DNA from: Pyxicephalus adspersus
Lineage: Eukaryota > Chordata > Amphibia > Anura > Pyxicephalidae
Reading direction: 5' to 3'
Assembly (NCBI RefSeq): GCF_032062135.1
Contig: NC_092864.1
Span: 18,486,332 to 18,550,331, forward strand
Length of the DNA: 64,000 bases
Shown one piece after another: positions 46,611-59,913 of this stretch. A program made the translations under genes and the position numbers. Positions within the stretch are counted from its first letter, which is position 1. Each line of letters starts with the position of its first letter. Below the pieces are notes generated by a model. The model saw only the letters and a program-made list of their open reading frames with translations, searched no databases and had not been told where the DNA came from.

Positions 46611-48480
46611 GGCTTGGATACTAACAGTAAATAAGATGCTCATTAAAGAACAGATCTATATATAGTGGTACTTGTTTGGATCACCAGTCAGGAAATTTTT
46701 TGCCCTCCTATCATGTGAAATAAATATTTGCATTATATCTTTGGAGCTTTAATCCTTCAGATGAAGAGTTGCCTCCAAAATCTTGCTATTCCTAATTTTG
46801 GTTTAGCATTCTACAAGCACATCAAAACTTGAACAATAAAGCCGACAAAGTTCTAACTTTTCTGCACCTAGTCCAAATGAAAAAAATAAAAAAGTTATAA
46901 ATATTAAATAGCTAAACAAAAACACACTCTATCATTCATTTTTTCAAAAGGTGGAAAACAAGACGTGTAATTATTACCTCTGTTTAACTGTCCATCATCT
47001 ATGCTTTTGCAGAACCTACAGGAGAGTGTAATGACTCTGCAAACACAAAGCAGCCGGATGAAGAGACAAAAATGATGTGCATATAGGTAAGCTTCTGTGT
47101 AATTGTCACATTTGTCACTGATGTCATACGTGAGGATGTGGTGGTGTGGGATGTGTAGATAAACTGCACCTACATGATGTAGTTCTGCCTAAAAAGGTGG
47201 CTGAAGAAGTACATACTGTCACACTGTGACGTCAGATGCAACAAAATTCATAGTAAACACATAAAGAGTCTGATTAAAAAAGTACTTGAGTTTTTAATAT
47301 TTTGTGGTAATGGTGGGATGTAAGAGAAGTATTTTGTCCTTCAGATAAGGATTAAATCTCTCTTTCTCTCATTTTCTTTCCTCTCTCTCTTTCTCTCTCT
47401 GTCTGTCTCTCTCCCGTGCTGTATATAAATTACCTTTTTATACTTTAGTGCCCTTGTGCCACATTTCACAGTGGATAAGTGCTAAATACTCAAGTAGTGG
47501 GAAAAACAAGGTACATTAAAAAAAAAGGAATTTACTTCCCCTAACTGCTGTGCCAGGTGGGGTTGCATCTGAAGTCTGCTAGGTCAAAGAGGACATTTTG
47601 TTGGGTGGTATTTTCACTTTTAAAATGTGTACTGGGGTAGTAGTGCAACTTTGTACTGGGCGACATTTTTGACTTTGGGTGAGGGTAAGATTTCTATTGA
47701 AAGGGGGGAGAATTTGGGAAGGATTTATTCTTGAAGGGAGAACTGTTGGTGGGTCTGGGCATTTTGCTGGTGCAATGTGTAATATATACACACTCCTCTT
47801 CATTCTTTGTATTACATGCACCCAGGTCAGGAATATTGTGCCAGTAGGCAGGATGGTGTCTCTTTGCATTACCTGTGCATGTGTGTGGAAAAGAATGGGT
47901 CTTTGCTCACAAGCTTGCTATTGGTCATGCATATGTACGGAGGGACACACCATCTGTCTGTGCATATGTTGATGTGGTGCAGGTGCTTTCACAGGTGTGT
48001 GTGCTTGTGTCTCATCAATGGCATCAAACAAGCTTTTTGAATTTGGCCCTTGCAGAAGATCGATACTGAGCTGTTGTACCTGTGACCTGTTATCCCATGC
48101 TTTCTGATTGTCATCCTGTTACATGCTGGGCAATTGCAAAGAGACCACTGCTTTCACACAAAAAGGAGAAATCGTTTTCTCTGGGCCACCATCAGAAATG
48201 TCTGGTAAATTACTTCGGTCTCCTTCCCCTATGTCTAAAAGTTTCAGCACACCTTGCTCTTTTGCTGCTTAGCTCCAAACTTCTACTTGCACATGGCTAG
48301 CCAGCAAGTGAGCTAAGTGCAAGCAAAGTGCCAGGATAGCCAGCATGGAAGCCAGGTACAGTCTACGGTTCAGGCTCTATTGGCACCTAGCACCCTTACT
48401 GGCTATTCAGATCTTCCGCTTTCAGCTGGCAGCAAAATGTGTGCGTGGCTACATAACACTGAATATTGCATGTGGTCTAA
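46611..48480. other. No gene supported; CT-rich tract 47350-47415
   Basis: A CTCTCT/TTTCTC simple tract at 47350-47415. A minus-strand splice-bounded 59-base segment at 46978-47036 could be a non-coding 5' exon, but it has no other support. Confidence 0.35.
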
Positions 48481-49660
48481 CCACCTGGGCGGTTAGCCCG
48501 ACCTTGGTTCGGGGTAAGTAAACTTGCTACTATCGTTTACCCCGAACCAAGGTCGGGGTGGCTAAAAATATAAACATGCGTTATATTGCAATCCGATTGT
48601 TATACAACATTGAATAACAATCAGATTACAACTGAAAAAAAATACTTACCCTGTCCCCGCAGCTCCTCCGGAGACGTCTGTCCTCTTCTTTCTTCATCCG
48701 GCGTGTGCAGTGACGATCTCCGGGGGTTATTTGCGGGCGGAAAATTCAAATCACTTTGTATTGAACTCAATACAAAAAAGCTGTATTGAGTCCAATACAA
48801 AGAAATCTTTATATAAAATATATATAATTGTATTAAATATATATATCATATAAGCTACTGTACAGGTACATTACATTATACACTATTTTTTTTGTTTTTT
48901 AAAGATTTTTTTTTAAAGATTTTTATTTAAAGATTTTATTTTATGTTTTATTATATTTATGTTATGATTAAATTTATAAAATTTTGGACATATTTCGGTG
49001 AGTTATGCGGTATTTCAGTGAATTATAAGTAATTATTGAGTAATTCGGTGAATTATAGCCTACAATCTAAAATAAATTTCAATGCAAAAAATTTAACACT
49101 TTTTGCATGGAAGTACGGAATTTCGGAAAGAATTAGAACACCCGGCATTCGCGCACGCGTCCCTCGGCGGTTTCTGATGATGTCAGTGCATGCGCCTGTC
49201 GATGGGGGTCGTAGTGGGAAATTCAAATATTTTGTATTGGATTCAATACAAAGTCCTGTATCCAATCCAATAGAAAATAATACAAAATATATTTATGTGG
49301 TTTTGTCTATAGGTATGTGACGTTGGACTCTGTTTTAAAATTTACCACACTAGGGAGGTGTTTTAGAAAAATATATTACTATACAGTATACCGAATTATT
49401 GCATTTTCAGTATTTTTGATTTATTTATGTATTATTGTTTAAGCTGATTTTTGTGTTTTTTATTTAATTTTATTAAAAGTAATTTTTTTTTTTACATGAT
49501 TGTGTGTTTCAAACTTTTTTTATATTCAGGATATCTACTAGACCCTTGTTCGGACATATTTCTGTAAGTTACAGGTCTACAATTTAAAAAAAAAAATTCA
49601 TGAAAAACAGTGTACCGCTTTTGGTACAGAAATCCAGACGTTGGTGAAACGCCCAGGTGA
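48481..49660. repeat. TTAA-type element, family F (copy 1, about 1.2 kb)
   Basis: Begins CCACCTGGGCGGTTAGC after CTAA and ends AAACGCCCAGGTGA before TTAA, so the termini are inverted. Just inside the left end is a perfect 21-bp-stem hairpin (48497-48517 with 48537-48557, CCCGACCTTGGTTCGGGGTA). Further inside are CAATACAAA/TTTGTATTG palindromes and AT-rich low-complexity DNA. The TTAA target suggests piggyBac mobilisation (inference). No transposase. Confidence 0.75.
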
Positions 49661-49689
49661 TTAAAGGAGTGCAGTTAAACAGACTTGAA

Positions 49690-49965
49690 AACCTCAGAAA
49701 ATGAAAACCTCAGTGACAGACCCCCCAATACAGACCTTAGTGACAGACCCCCCCAAGACAGATTTAGTTCACTCCATAAAGTCTTTAGTGACTAACCTCA
49801 GTAACAGTTCCCCAGTGCAAACATTTTCTGCCTGATCCCCCCCCCCTCCAGTTACAAACCCCAGTACCAGACTCCCAGTGCAGACCTCAGTACAGACCCC
49901 CCCCCCGCCATTGTAGACCTCAGTCACAGACCCTCAATACATACCTCAGTGACAATACACCATTT
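49690..49965. repeat. Degenerate minisatellite (CAGACCTCAGTGACAGACCC type)
   Basis: About ten diverged units of roughly 24-30 bases. Typical strings are ACCTCAGTGACAGACCCCCC and ACCCCAGTACCAGACTCCCA, with C homopolymers up to nine. It starts right after the family F element. Confidence 0.75.
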
Positions 49966-52029
49966 TAGACCCCCAGGCAGAGCATTACTATCTGTTACAT
50001 GCACCCTGCAACTCCTTCTGCTTATTTCTCCATGACCAATATCTAGCCACTGAGGACAAATCCCTTGTGGATGCAGGAGGAAAAATCTACCAGATAAACA
50101 TGTAGTAGGGTGACAACACAGCAGCACAACTAGGATACAGTTGTGCCCTTCAAGATTACAAGGTATATTTGTGCAAGCTGAAGATTTAAAAAAAGATTAT
50201 AAACAACAATAAGGTTACATTAATATGGTTACATTAATATGGTTAAGCTAGGGTGAGATTTTACTGACTGGGCTTAGAGTTAGAAAATGTTAGTATTTCA
50301 ATTAATATCTGAACTTACAATTTATCAACATTCCACTACAAATCAGGTTTGCATAGACTCTGCCAATACATCTATGCTGTATTTGCCTCCTGTGCATGTA
50401 CTGCAAGGTATATAATAACACTTGCAACATTCTTCAAACAAAAAGATGAAGCTTTTCAGTGTGGCCTATAAAAAGGAAAGGCATGAACAAAATGGCCATG
50501 TTAATTATAAAACATTCTGCAGCCTTATGCTAAAATATTCCCTGCAGAAAAAGAAAGCATTAATCTAGGTAATCAGAAGTTTTAGTTCAGAAGGTTCATC
50601 ATAAAAATTATTTAAAATAAACACAAGAGTGGGTTTTGGGCAATCTTTTTTTAAAGTTAAATTTATTTAAAAAAGTATCAACTAATGTCAAAAGATCTTG
50701 TTTTGTCATCTTTATTGACAATATATTAGCAACCCTTCTCCATGTTATCTCCTCTTATTTGGCAAGTCATTTTAACTAATTGGTTGGTCCTGGTTTAATT
50801 CAAATGTGTACCGATTCCCAGGGGGGCACTGTCTACCTATGGCTAGCCTAAGGCCCCATTGCAATCTTTGAGGTGTGGCTTCACACCTATTACCACATGT
50901 ATTTCTGCAATGTACAGTGCAGCTCATAACAAGTGCTAGTTTGCTTGGGTGTGACCCTATTACCACTCTGCGTGCAGATCCAGTTTAGCAGTTTGCAGAA
51001 TCCCCAGCCTCCATTAAGTCACATGCACTCTGACCATATCAGCATCCCCAGCAGACTGTACGCAGTTGGAGGGGATTATTGTCCTGCAGCCAATGAGTAG
51101 ATTAGTTCCTGTTCATGATCCTTTCCCTCTACTGGATGATAGTAATAGCCTAGGCACAGGTTTTCTGACCTTCAACTTGCTACCTGCTAATTGCTCAGCG
51201 ATATTCTGCCCATTCGACCCTGATATCACTCTCACCTCACCTTTTTCTCTATTGCTCTGATCTCAGCCTGTTCTGATGACACTTATCGCCTGCCCCAATT
51301 TCAGACCGCTTTGACAAGTATTGTTTGTATTGTGCCGCCTGCCCCCACCCTAGTACAGGATACAGAAAGCCACATATAATTTGGGAGAATTCCACATATA
51401 ATTTAACAAGACTGGCCTGCCTTTGGTACTTTGGGTTGACCTCAGTTTGGGATGCTTCTGAGATCATTTAGAATTTATTGGCAGATGCATTTGTCCTACA
51501 ATTGACCTCCTTTTCATCTGCATTTGACCTGTTTCAAACAGCACTAAAAATGTGGCTAGAAAATATGTCAATCAGTTACTCCATTCAAAGGAATAGAACT
51601 TCTGATTGTCAAATTAGCGTAAATCCAGTATGTCAGTCAAAGCAATGCTAACTGCTATAAAAATGTAATCCTCCTTTATAAATGTGGCATTATAAAGTAG
51701 TTATCAGAAAAAGGCACACAAAGAAATGACCATTTGTTATCTAATTGTTACTTTTTTATGAATAAGCTCCATAGTGACATGGCTATGAACCCTCCAACCA
51801 TACCAGTGTATTATCTACACAATAATAAGCCTATGGTAGGGATACTGGATCATGAACTGCTCTGGGAGACATTTAGTAACATAAAAATTGGCTCTATGAA
51901 GTGCTCCATAATACATCTGCTTTCTTTAAATGTATAATATTATTAGTTATGGTACAATTACATTGTGACCCCCTACTGCTCCCTTCTCCAGTCATATGTC
52001 ACATCTTCCATGTCCAGTGAGATCTAGAG
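49966..52029. other. No gene supported
   Basis: Two kilobases with only short unsupported frames. No repeat ends recognised. Confidence 0.35.
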
Positions 52030-52181
52030 CAGTGGTCGCCAACCTTTTGGACATCATGGACCACTAATTTCACGGACTCCGGACACACAACCCCCCCTCT
52101 GGTCTGAGCCTGCAAGCCGTATGGGAGACATAGTCCGCAGTTCTGGCTGGAGAAAAACCCCCCACCAGTTGGCGACCACTG
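52030..52181. repeat. 152-bp hAT-like MITE with 8-bp target duplication
   Basis: CAGTGGTCGCCAACC at the start and GTTGGCGACCACTG at the end are perfect inverted repeats. The flanks ATCTAGAG (52022-52029) and ATCTGGAG (52182-52189) match at 7 of 8 positions. It is related to 26124-26366. Confidence 0.9.
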
Positions 52182-52189
52182 ATCTGGAG

Positions 52190-53830
52190 TCTATTAAAGA
52201 TTGATTTTTTTGTGTTAAAATATTTTCTCTCTTTAATAAGACTTTTTCACAGCAGAACCAATATATAAACACTGCCTTAAGTTGGTTATTTCATATTACT
52301 AGGTTCTCACTTTTAGGTTTCACCTATCTTTTTTTTTGGTGTTTTTTTGAAGTTAGCCAAATTTATAAACTTGCAAATTAACAATTTAAGAAAAAGTTTT
52401 CAGGTTTTCTACTGAAAAAAGCAGTTGTATTCTAATTTAAATCTGATACATATAAAAATTCTGCACTCATCCCTCTTACCTGGAAAGACTTTTTTATATA
52501 AAGATCTCTATATATTTTATTGGGAAACCAGTGGGTGAAATCTGCCTCATAAAACAGCAAACAAAATGTGATTCATCTTGCAACTGCTTTATGTGTAGGC
52601 CCTGAAGATCATATCTATGGCACAGTAGATTATACACTGCTCAGGTAGTAAGTTAAGATCTGGAAAAAATATATATATTAGCATGGTAGCAGCAACACAG
52701 ATGCTATTGTTATTTGAAGAACAAGGTATAGAACATCCAATAGGATCTTGTACTAGCTATGGATCCAAATGTTTTCTATACAACTATACAGCTGATGAAC
52801 TTTAGCAAGGAATTCTTTTGTATAGAAAACCATAAAAAATGTGCAATATGTAATTTGCAGTTCTATGTGTATAGCATATCTAGTCTTATCCAAGTGATTT
52901 ACTGTGGATCTGATCATATTTAGGTATATTAGTATACCTGAAGATAAATATTAAATTATGCATGTGACCACTTACAGAGTAAAACAATATATTTAATATT
53001 ATTAAACTATTGTATTTTATTATATATATGTGTGTGATGTATATTTATTTGCTTTGGAGAAGACCTTAGAATTAAGGTCCTTGTTAGAATTTGAAGAAAG
53101 AAAAATAACTTGTTAGAATTAAAAGAGGTAAATTGTATTTATTAATTAATGTAATGTAATTCTATATTTATGTGTGAATTATTGTATTGATTTATTATCT
53201 TACACATCTGGATGTCAAATCTAATATTGTAATCTTTAATTCTGTCAATAAAGTTTATCTAAAGCTAAATCTTGTATTTAGTATTTAATTATTTTAGAGG
53301 ATGTCTTTTGAATTCCTGTCCTGTTGACACAATTACAGGAGGACATCTCTTCATACTGAGGGTAATCCCCTCATTACCAGTTGTCATTGGAACAAGTAAA
53401 AACCCCAAATGTTGGATTCTCCATTACTTTATTCCCAGAGACAAGAGGCAACAGAACAAATAAAAGGGTGAATCTCTCCAATAAAGCTACAGACAGCAAT
53501 AAAAGAAAACCATTGGAGATTCTACTGTATCACCAGTTTGCTGGCAGATGTGATGTCAGATGTGGTGATGCCCACCTTTTCTGATTACCTATTTAATGAT
53601 GGTTAGTTGGCGATGTGGAGCTCCTGCAGGCAGACACATACTGGCATTGGTATTTGTGAGTTTATTTTTTTTTTTCTTAGAGATAAGCTATACCTATAGG
53701 TTTTCGGGGATTCCTTCTTGGACAGGATGTTTAAAGGGTTACGCTCTCATCATATTATAGTTTTCTATATTAGGTATATCTACTACTTTTGCCAAGTAAG
53801 GGGGTTATCCTTATGGAAGGTGTTATTTAA
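52190..53830. other. AT-rich DNA, no gene
   Basis: No exon supported. TTAA at 53827-53830 is the left target site of the next element. Confidence 0.4.
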
Positions 53831-54690
53831 CCACCTAAGCGATAAGTCCAACCTTGGTACAGGCTTCAAAAAGTTACAATTATCGATAAACCCGAACTTT
53901 TCTCACTGTATGAAAATACAGTGAGAAAAGTTCCGGTTTATCGATCACTTACCTGGTCCCGCTGAGATCATCCATCGTCGTGTTCCAGTGTCGTCCTCCA
54001 GCGTCGGGTGTCCTCTCCGGGAAGAAGAAGCCGGCTGGCTTCTTCTCCCTCCGTGCGTGTACGTCGGCGCGTACAATGACGTCGGCGCGTGTGTGGGAAA
54101 TTCAAACTGAAACTCATTCAAACACATTTTGTATTGGATTGAATACAAACTCCTGTATCCAATCCAATTCAAAATAATTCAAAATAGATACAAAGTATGT
54201 AATTGGTAAATTCAAACTCTCATTTTGTATTGGATTGGATACAGGAGTTTGTATTCAATCCAATACAAAATGAGAGTTTGAATTTTGTTCTCATTTTGTA
54301 TTGGANNNNNNNNNNNNNNNNNNNNNNNNNNNNNNNNNNNNNNNNNNNNNNNNNNNNNNNNNNNNNNNNNNNNNNNNNNNNNNNNNNNNNNNNNNNNNNN
54401 NNNNNNNNNNNNNNNNNNNNNNNNNNNNNNNNNNNNNNNNNNNNNNNNNNNNNNNNNNNNNNNNNNNNNNNNNNNNNNNNNNNNNNNNNNNNNNNNNNNN
54501 NNNNNNNNNNNNNNNNNNNNNNNNNNNNNNNNNNNNNNNNNNNNNNNNNNNNNNNNNNNNNNNAACTACTAGAACCCTGTTCAGACATATTTCTGTAAGT
54601 TACAGGTCTACAATTTAAAAAAAAAAATTTCATGAAAAACTGTAACGCTTTTGGAACAGAAATCTAGACCTCAGTGTAACGCCCAGGTGG
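53831..54690. repeat. TTAA-flanked element, family F (copy 2), with assembly gap
   Basis: TTAA lies at 53827-53830 and again at 54691-54694. It starts CCACCTAAGCGATAAGTCC and ends TAACGCCCAGGTGG. The terminal 120 bases match copy 1 (TTTCTGTAAGTTACAGGTC, CGCTTTTGG). A hairpin at 53882-53945 (CTTTTCTCACTGTA / TACAGTGAGAAAAG) occupies the position of the copy 1 hairpin but has a different sequence. A 28-bp perfect inverted repeat lies at 54210-54237 and 54256-54283. Confidence 0.8.
54306..54563. other. Assembly gap (N) inside a palindromic tract
   Basis: 258 undetermined bases, directly after repeated TTTTGTATTGGA palindromes that would defeat short-read assembly. Confidence 1.
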
Positions 54691-54694
54691 TTAA

Positions 54695-54965
54695 AGGATT
54701 TGTTTGTTTTTCCCAGTTAAAAAATATAATAATAGTGTTTTTTTTTTTCTAATATAAACCTAATGTTTTTTAGAAATTAGTGTCTGGATGCTTGCAGTTC
54801 TACCATACCCCTTTACCTCTATTTGTTGACCTCCCAAGGTGGTCTTTTGAATGCATGTCTAGCAACAATGTAAGTTACATTAATGTCTTTTTGGTAGTTG
54901 GATTGTTTTTTATATGAATAATTGAAGTTTATCTACTATTTTAGAATTTATTGAGCCTCCATCTC
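54695..54965. other. Short spacer, nothing seen
   Basis: AT-rich sequence right of the family F element. Confidence 0.4.
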
Positions 54966-54985
54966 CTGATGAAGGTTATGCGAAA
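54966..54985 (+). ncRNA. Hammerhead-like core string (degenerate)
   Basis: CTGATGA at 54966-54972 and GAAA at 54982-54985 with AGGTTATGC between, followed by TGTGTTG. In frog repeats the intact form CTGATGAAG...GCGAAACGCGTTG resembles a minimal hammerhead. Here the stem is not well paired, so activity is doubtful. Confidence 0.25.
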
Positions 54986-57900
54986 TGTGTTGAGAACTAG
55001 AGGATTTGTATTTTTCAGGGTTTTCATGCAGATTGTGACGCACAAGATACAGTGGTTTAATGCAATGTGAAGAAAAAATGTATTAAATCCTTTTCTGAGA
55101 TAAAATATAATAATATTGATTTTATGGTACAAAATGTTTGGTTTATATACACATTACGTTACATAATTGATTGGGTAAATTATTAGCATTATATATAGTA
55201 TAATTGACGGTTCTTTGACGCAGAATGTATAATGTTTTGCTGTGCTTTTTTGCAGTCAGGGGTACCAGTAGTGAGAAACATCTGGGGCATTAATTTGTAT
55301 CGTCTCTGTTTATCTTCCCGCACTTTCTTCTGCTTATGTTGTCTTTTGTTATGGACCGATTTAGTTTTATTGTTGGAAACCACAGGTCAAAATGATTTTC
55401 ACTGTACAGTTTCGTTATTGTAATATGACATGCACAACTTTCTCAGGTGCTCAAAACAATCACGTCTTGGAGAGAGGTGCACAGCCTTATTCCTGAACAT
55501 GGCTGGTGGTTATTCTAATAGGTTTAGGTATATTGAAATCATGCTTTATTGACAAACAGTGAGTAAAAAAACTAACTTGAAAGGAAACGTTTATCTTGGT
55601 TGTAACCAACCAATAAGGTTTCTGACAAATGAATAATATCTTCATATTCCATCAAGGTTTATAAACAATGTCATTTGTGTGTGAGTAAAGCCATTGCCAA
55701 AAAAGAACTTTCATCAACAATCTGTTTCCAGCTATATTAGGTCTTATAATTCAGACATGGGCATGGGTGAGTTATGAATTTTGGCAGCACACTTAAGTCA
55801 TTTAAAATTTAGGGAGAAACAACAGCTCAGAACCCAATAAAAATAAATACATCCTAAAAATGGAAGTGTAACTCTACGTGGTGAAGCAGATAGAAGAATG
55901 TAAACTACTAAGGACCAACTTGTGGCCATAGAGAAAAAGAAAAGAAATATGCGTGGGTACAAGCCATCATGGAGTTCCTGTTGGGAATGTTTTGCTAGCC
56001 CTTACCTTCTCTATGTTAGGACACTTTGCCAATGTGCTCACATCCAAAGTCAACGACGCCATGTATAAGTCTTCATCACAGCAAAACGTTCACAAGAAAG
56101 CAGTATTATATTCCACATAGCTGAAGTGAAAGTCGCAGACAAGTCATAGCCACTTAAAGTCGCTGTCTTCTGATAGAAAGAAAAGCCTGTGAAGACAAAG
56201 TACATCATCCTAAAATGTGATGACACTAATTCATAAACTTTGTGAGATAATGACCTTTATGCAAAAAAATCATTGAATATTTTCAGATTGTGTTATTAGT
56301 CATACTTAAGTCTTCCTGGGCACATACCGTAAAGACAGTCTAAACTAGTAACCATAAAGTACTTTCAGCCACTAACAAAATCTCTTGTAGGAAGACTCAT
56401 TTTCATTTCCAATGCTTGGCATGAGACTGTCTGATCTAGTCATGTGACCCAATTATGGCAAATCATATTGCTTAGAGTAATGGCCGAAAACTGGAATGTA
56501 GACCAGAACATGGGGTTTGTATACTGATAGCATGCAGCTGGTGGAAAGAATATTTTTTAAGTACCATCTAAAATAGAAACCAAAAATCAAAATCTGGAAA
56601 ATCAATCAAGTAAGTAAACAGACAAACACAGAAACAGCCAGGAGACTAGAATAACATGAAATACAAAAGACAAGTCACCATCAGATGATGAAAGGTTCTC
56701 AGAGAGGTGCAAGATAGCTTGTTAGAACAGCTGCTTGCTAGCACCCACTGCCTATGGTGGCATCTCTGGTGAGCAGCAACAGTAAGAAAATGGAAACAAA
56801 GAACAAAAAATGTTGAACAGAAGCAGCCAGATGCTGAACTGGACCAAAGGATATAAAGGGGTCAAGAGCTGGTGGCTTACACAACAAGAGAGTATGAATG
56901 AAGAAAACAAACCATGAGATGGAACCAAAAAGAAGAGAACAGCAAAAGCTAAGATAGAGTCCCAAACAAGGCAAACGTTCAGGTCAACATTTTCATTTAA
57001 AAAAAAAAAAAGCATGGTTACAGTAGCAAAGCTGGAATACAAATTCCTAATAGCAAGGGGACATAAAGGTACAAAAATAATAGAGATCCCAGGGAAGCAA
57101 GATCAAATTCATATAGAGCCAGCCTTATGTTCATAGCTGGACAATAATAATTGGATGTTTAAAGGGCACAGCTAAACTTTTGAAAGTCATACAGAAATCA
57201 GTTAATTCCATATGTGAGTGATCTTTGGCTAATATGTTCAGGTACTTTTTTTTGTTCCAAAGTCATCCCTGTAGAAATAATACTTTTTAAGTGACTCAAA
57301 ACAAAGCACCAGAGTTACATTACAGCAGGAAAATCAAGAAGACTATTCCAAATGGCATTGTCATCTTTCTTGTGCTCCCTAAATATTACATGTATACATA
57401 CAGTAACTACCCACTGACAGGTGGTATTTTCTAAGAGTTTGGCACACATCACCCAAATGACAATACTTCGACAGTGTAACACAATATTGTGCAAGTGTGC
57501 CTCCTTTGTTCCTTTCGCTTTAGCGGCAAAAGTGAGTGGCATGGTAAAAAAAAAAAGAAACAGGCTTTTCATTTTAATGATCAAATAATATAAAAATATA
57601 TAAAACGGTATTAGTTTCTATTAGTTTTTTAGCCAACAAGTAAAACTCCACAATATTTTCCAGTTACCTGTCAATTCTTAGCCGCTTTGTTGAAAAAATG
57701 TATGTTGCTTAAAGAGAAAAAAAGCTCAAGTCAAAGGGTTAGCTTTCCCCCCACCCCCCAACACCACAGTTTCTTCTGCCTGCACATTTGCAACAGCAGC
57801 AAGGTGTTCTGGCAGCTGGTAATAAAGTAAACCTATTGCACTGCTTTGCATGAACCGGGCATTGTAAGGCAGCCCATTAATTAAATGCGTCAAAATTAAT

Positions 57901-58579
57901 TAAAAAAATGCTCCTTCAATTTTTTTTTTGTTTGCACACCACACAACAATGCACAGAGGTACACATTTGATTGAATCGGAAACTTAATAGCCACCTGAAA
58001 TTTCTGACAAAGACCAAAGTCAGTTTTGGGTATAGTAAGTGAACTGCAGTGGCAAATTTGTTTCCACTCTGCTACTGCTGAGTCAATTTAATCCTAAATT
58101 TCTGCTCATTGCTGTTCACTACAAGACAGGTGCATAGAAATATAATTTAAAACATGCTTAGGATGTGTTATTGCATTGCAATGGTGTGAAGCCAAGCTAA
58201 GGGTTTGGTACTTGGCTTTAATTCCTCCATGCATGTCAATAGTGTGTCCATACCCCAAACTTTTTTTTTTGGATATAGTGGTGGAGTGTTAGAAACACTT
58301 TTAAACACTTTTACTGCACTTGGAGGATCCATGGAGGAGATTTTGTTTTACTTCCTGTCTAGTAATAAAGGTTATAGGAAGGGAAGGTAAAGTCTATCAA
58401 GCAGCATCATAGTCAGAACAGCTGTTTTGTAGGGGCAGGCTGGAACCTCTCAATGTTTTATTTTTGTATGATTTCCTGTTCCAGATTTTCCTGTACTTTT
58501 TGTCTGGTGAAAGGTTGTCTTGCCAGAGCTAACTTCTCTAGTCTATCTCCTGTGGAGTATACAGTTGATACACTCTATA
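54986..58579. other. No gene supported
   Basis: Mostly AT-rich DNA. A purine-rich stretch at 56570-57010 resembles the block near 2000-2230. Positions 57860-57915 contain several TAATTAA-type sites in less repetitive DNA. No splice-bounded coding exon was found. Confidence 0.35.
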
Positions 58580-58727
58580 GGGCTCTATTTATAAAACAGG
58601 GAATCTGACATTCACTGGTAGAAATGAATTACTGACATTGAAATACATGGACCTGGAAGATTCCCAAGAGGGAATGTTTGAGGGAATGTCTGATTCCCTA
58701 ATTTATAAATGGGGTCCGTTCATAGCC
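58580..58727. repeat. Short palindromic MITE, family K (copy 2)
   Basis: GGGCTCTATTTATAAA and GGGAATCTGACATTC on the left are mirrored by GAATGTCTGATTCCC and TTTATAAATGGGGTCC on the right. It is 148 bp. Confidence 0.75.
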
Positions 58728-59913
58728 CAATGATGACAGTGACTACTAATCTTGATATAAAAATGAGGAAAAAAACATACTGATAAAAAAAACTGCATAA
58801 AAATCCAGATTGAAAACTACAGCAACAACAACAGTTAAAAAAATAGTAAAATTTATTAAGACAAATCAGTACAAACCTGGTGTAAGCTAATATAAATTTT
58901 GGTGATTAAAATACAAGTCATTAAAAAATAATTTAAAAATATGAGAAAAAGTGATAAAAATGTTGCTTTTAGCGCTTTATAAAATATTTCTAAAATACAA
59001 CAATCTGAGAAACAGAAATAATAAAGTATATGTTAAAGGAAACCTGTTTTTTTGTAAAATAAGGGATTACCCCTGCTGATCTACTCATAATAATGTCAAC
59101 TGCTGCCTATTATGCCGATCCATCAACTGTATTACTTTCTATGTCACTGACCCCAAACATGTCAGGAAAGCAGTACTAATCTGGATCAGAGATTTCACAT
59201 ATTGACACCCTAAAATCAGCATGACAACCAGGCCACTAGATTTTTCGGATGTCATAAAAAATACATTTCTACACTTCTGTACCTATTAATCAATTATAAA
59301 ATGTAAAAAAAAAAAAACAACTGACCTGTTGTAATAAATAGACATGGCAAGCAATCTTTTCAGCTGAAGATAGAAGATTTCTCAGCAAGATCATCCAAAA
59401 ACTGAAAGGAAAATTAAGTCCACAGGTTTGTATAAAAGAAACCGCACCACCCTAACTGTACAGAGAAATGCTTCTTCTGTATGGTTTCATCTTTAGTCAA
59501 GGCTTACAAGCAATGATTTGCATTTGATTCTTGAATATGTTTAGCACTTAAAGTTTATGTGAACCTTAACAACCAACTTCTCTTATTTGGTCCCTTTTGT
59601 TCTATAAAAGATGTACCATTAAATGTGTTTTGTTACATTTGTTTGATAAGTACAAAAACACTTGCTGATCAATTACATTGTTCTCTGGGGATTGCAAAAA
59701 GAAAATTAGCAAGCAGAAGGATGGAGGTCCAATGTTGTTTCTGTTGTCTTGAAACATCAGTTACAAAGATGAGTATTAGCCTTGGACTTGTAATGGTACG
59801 GGTAGGTATGAGCATAGCAGTTTGAAATGGTGAAATTCTACTTGAATTTCATGCAGAAATTTGATACTGCTGCAAATTCAATTGTTTTGGCATTTAAGTC
59901 TATGGACATTTAA
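58728..59913. other. No gene supported
   Basis: AT-rich. The 88-codon plus frame at 59559-59825 has no recognisable feature. Confidence 0.35.

Noticed and set aside
46978..47036. 59-base splice-bounded segment on the minus strand, possible 5' exon of il21r
   Set aside because: Only the splice consensus supports it; no coding match and no link to other exons.
58205..58390. 61-codon plus frame
   Set aside because: Crosses a T9 homopolymer and has no domain or splice support.
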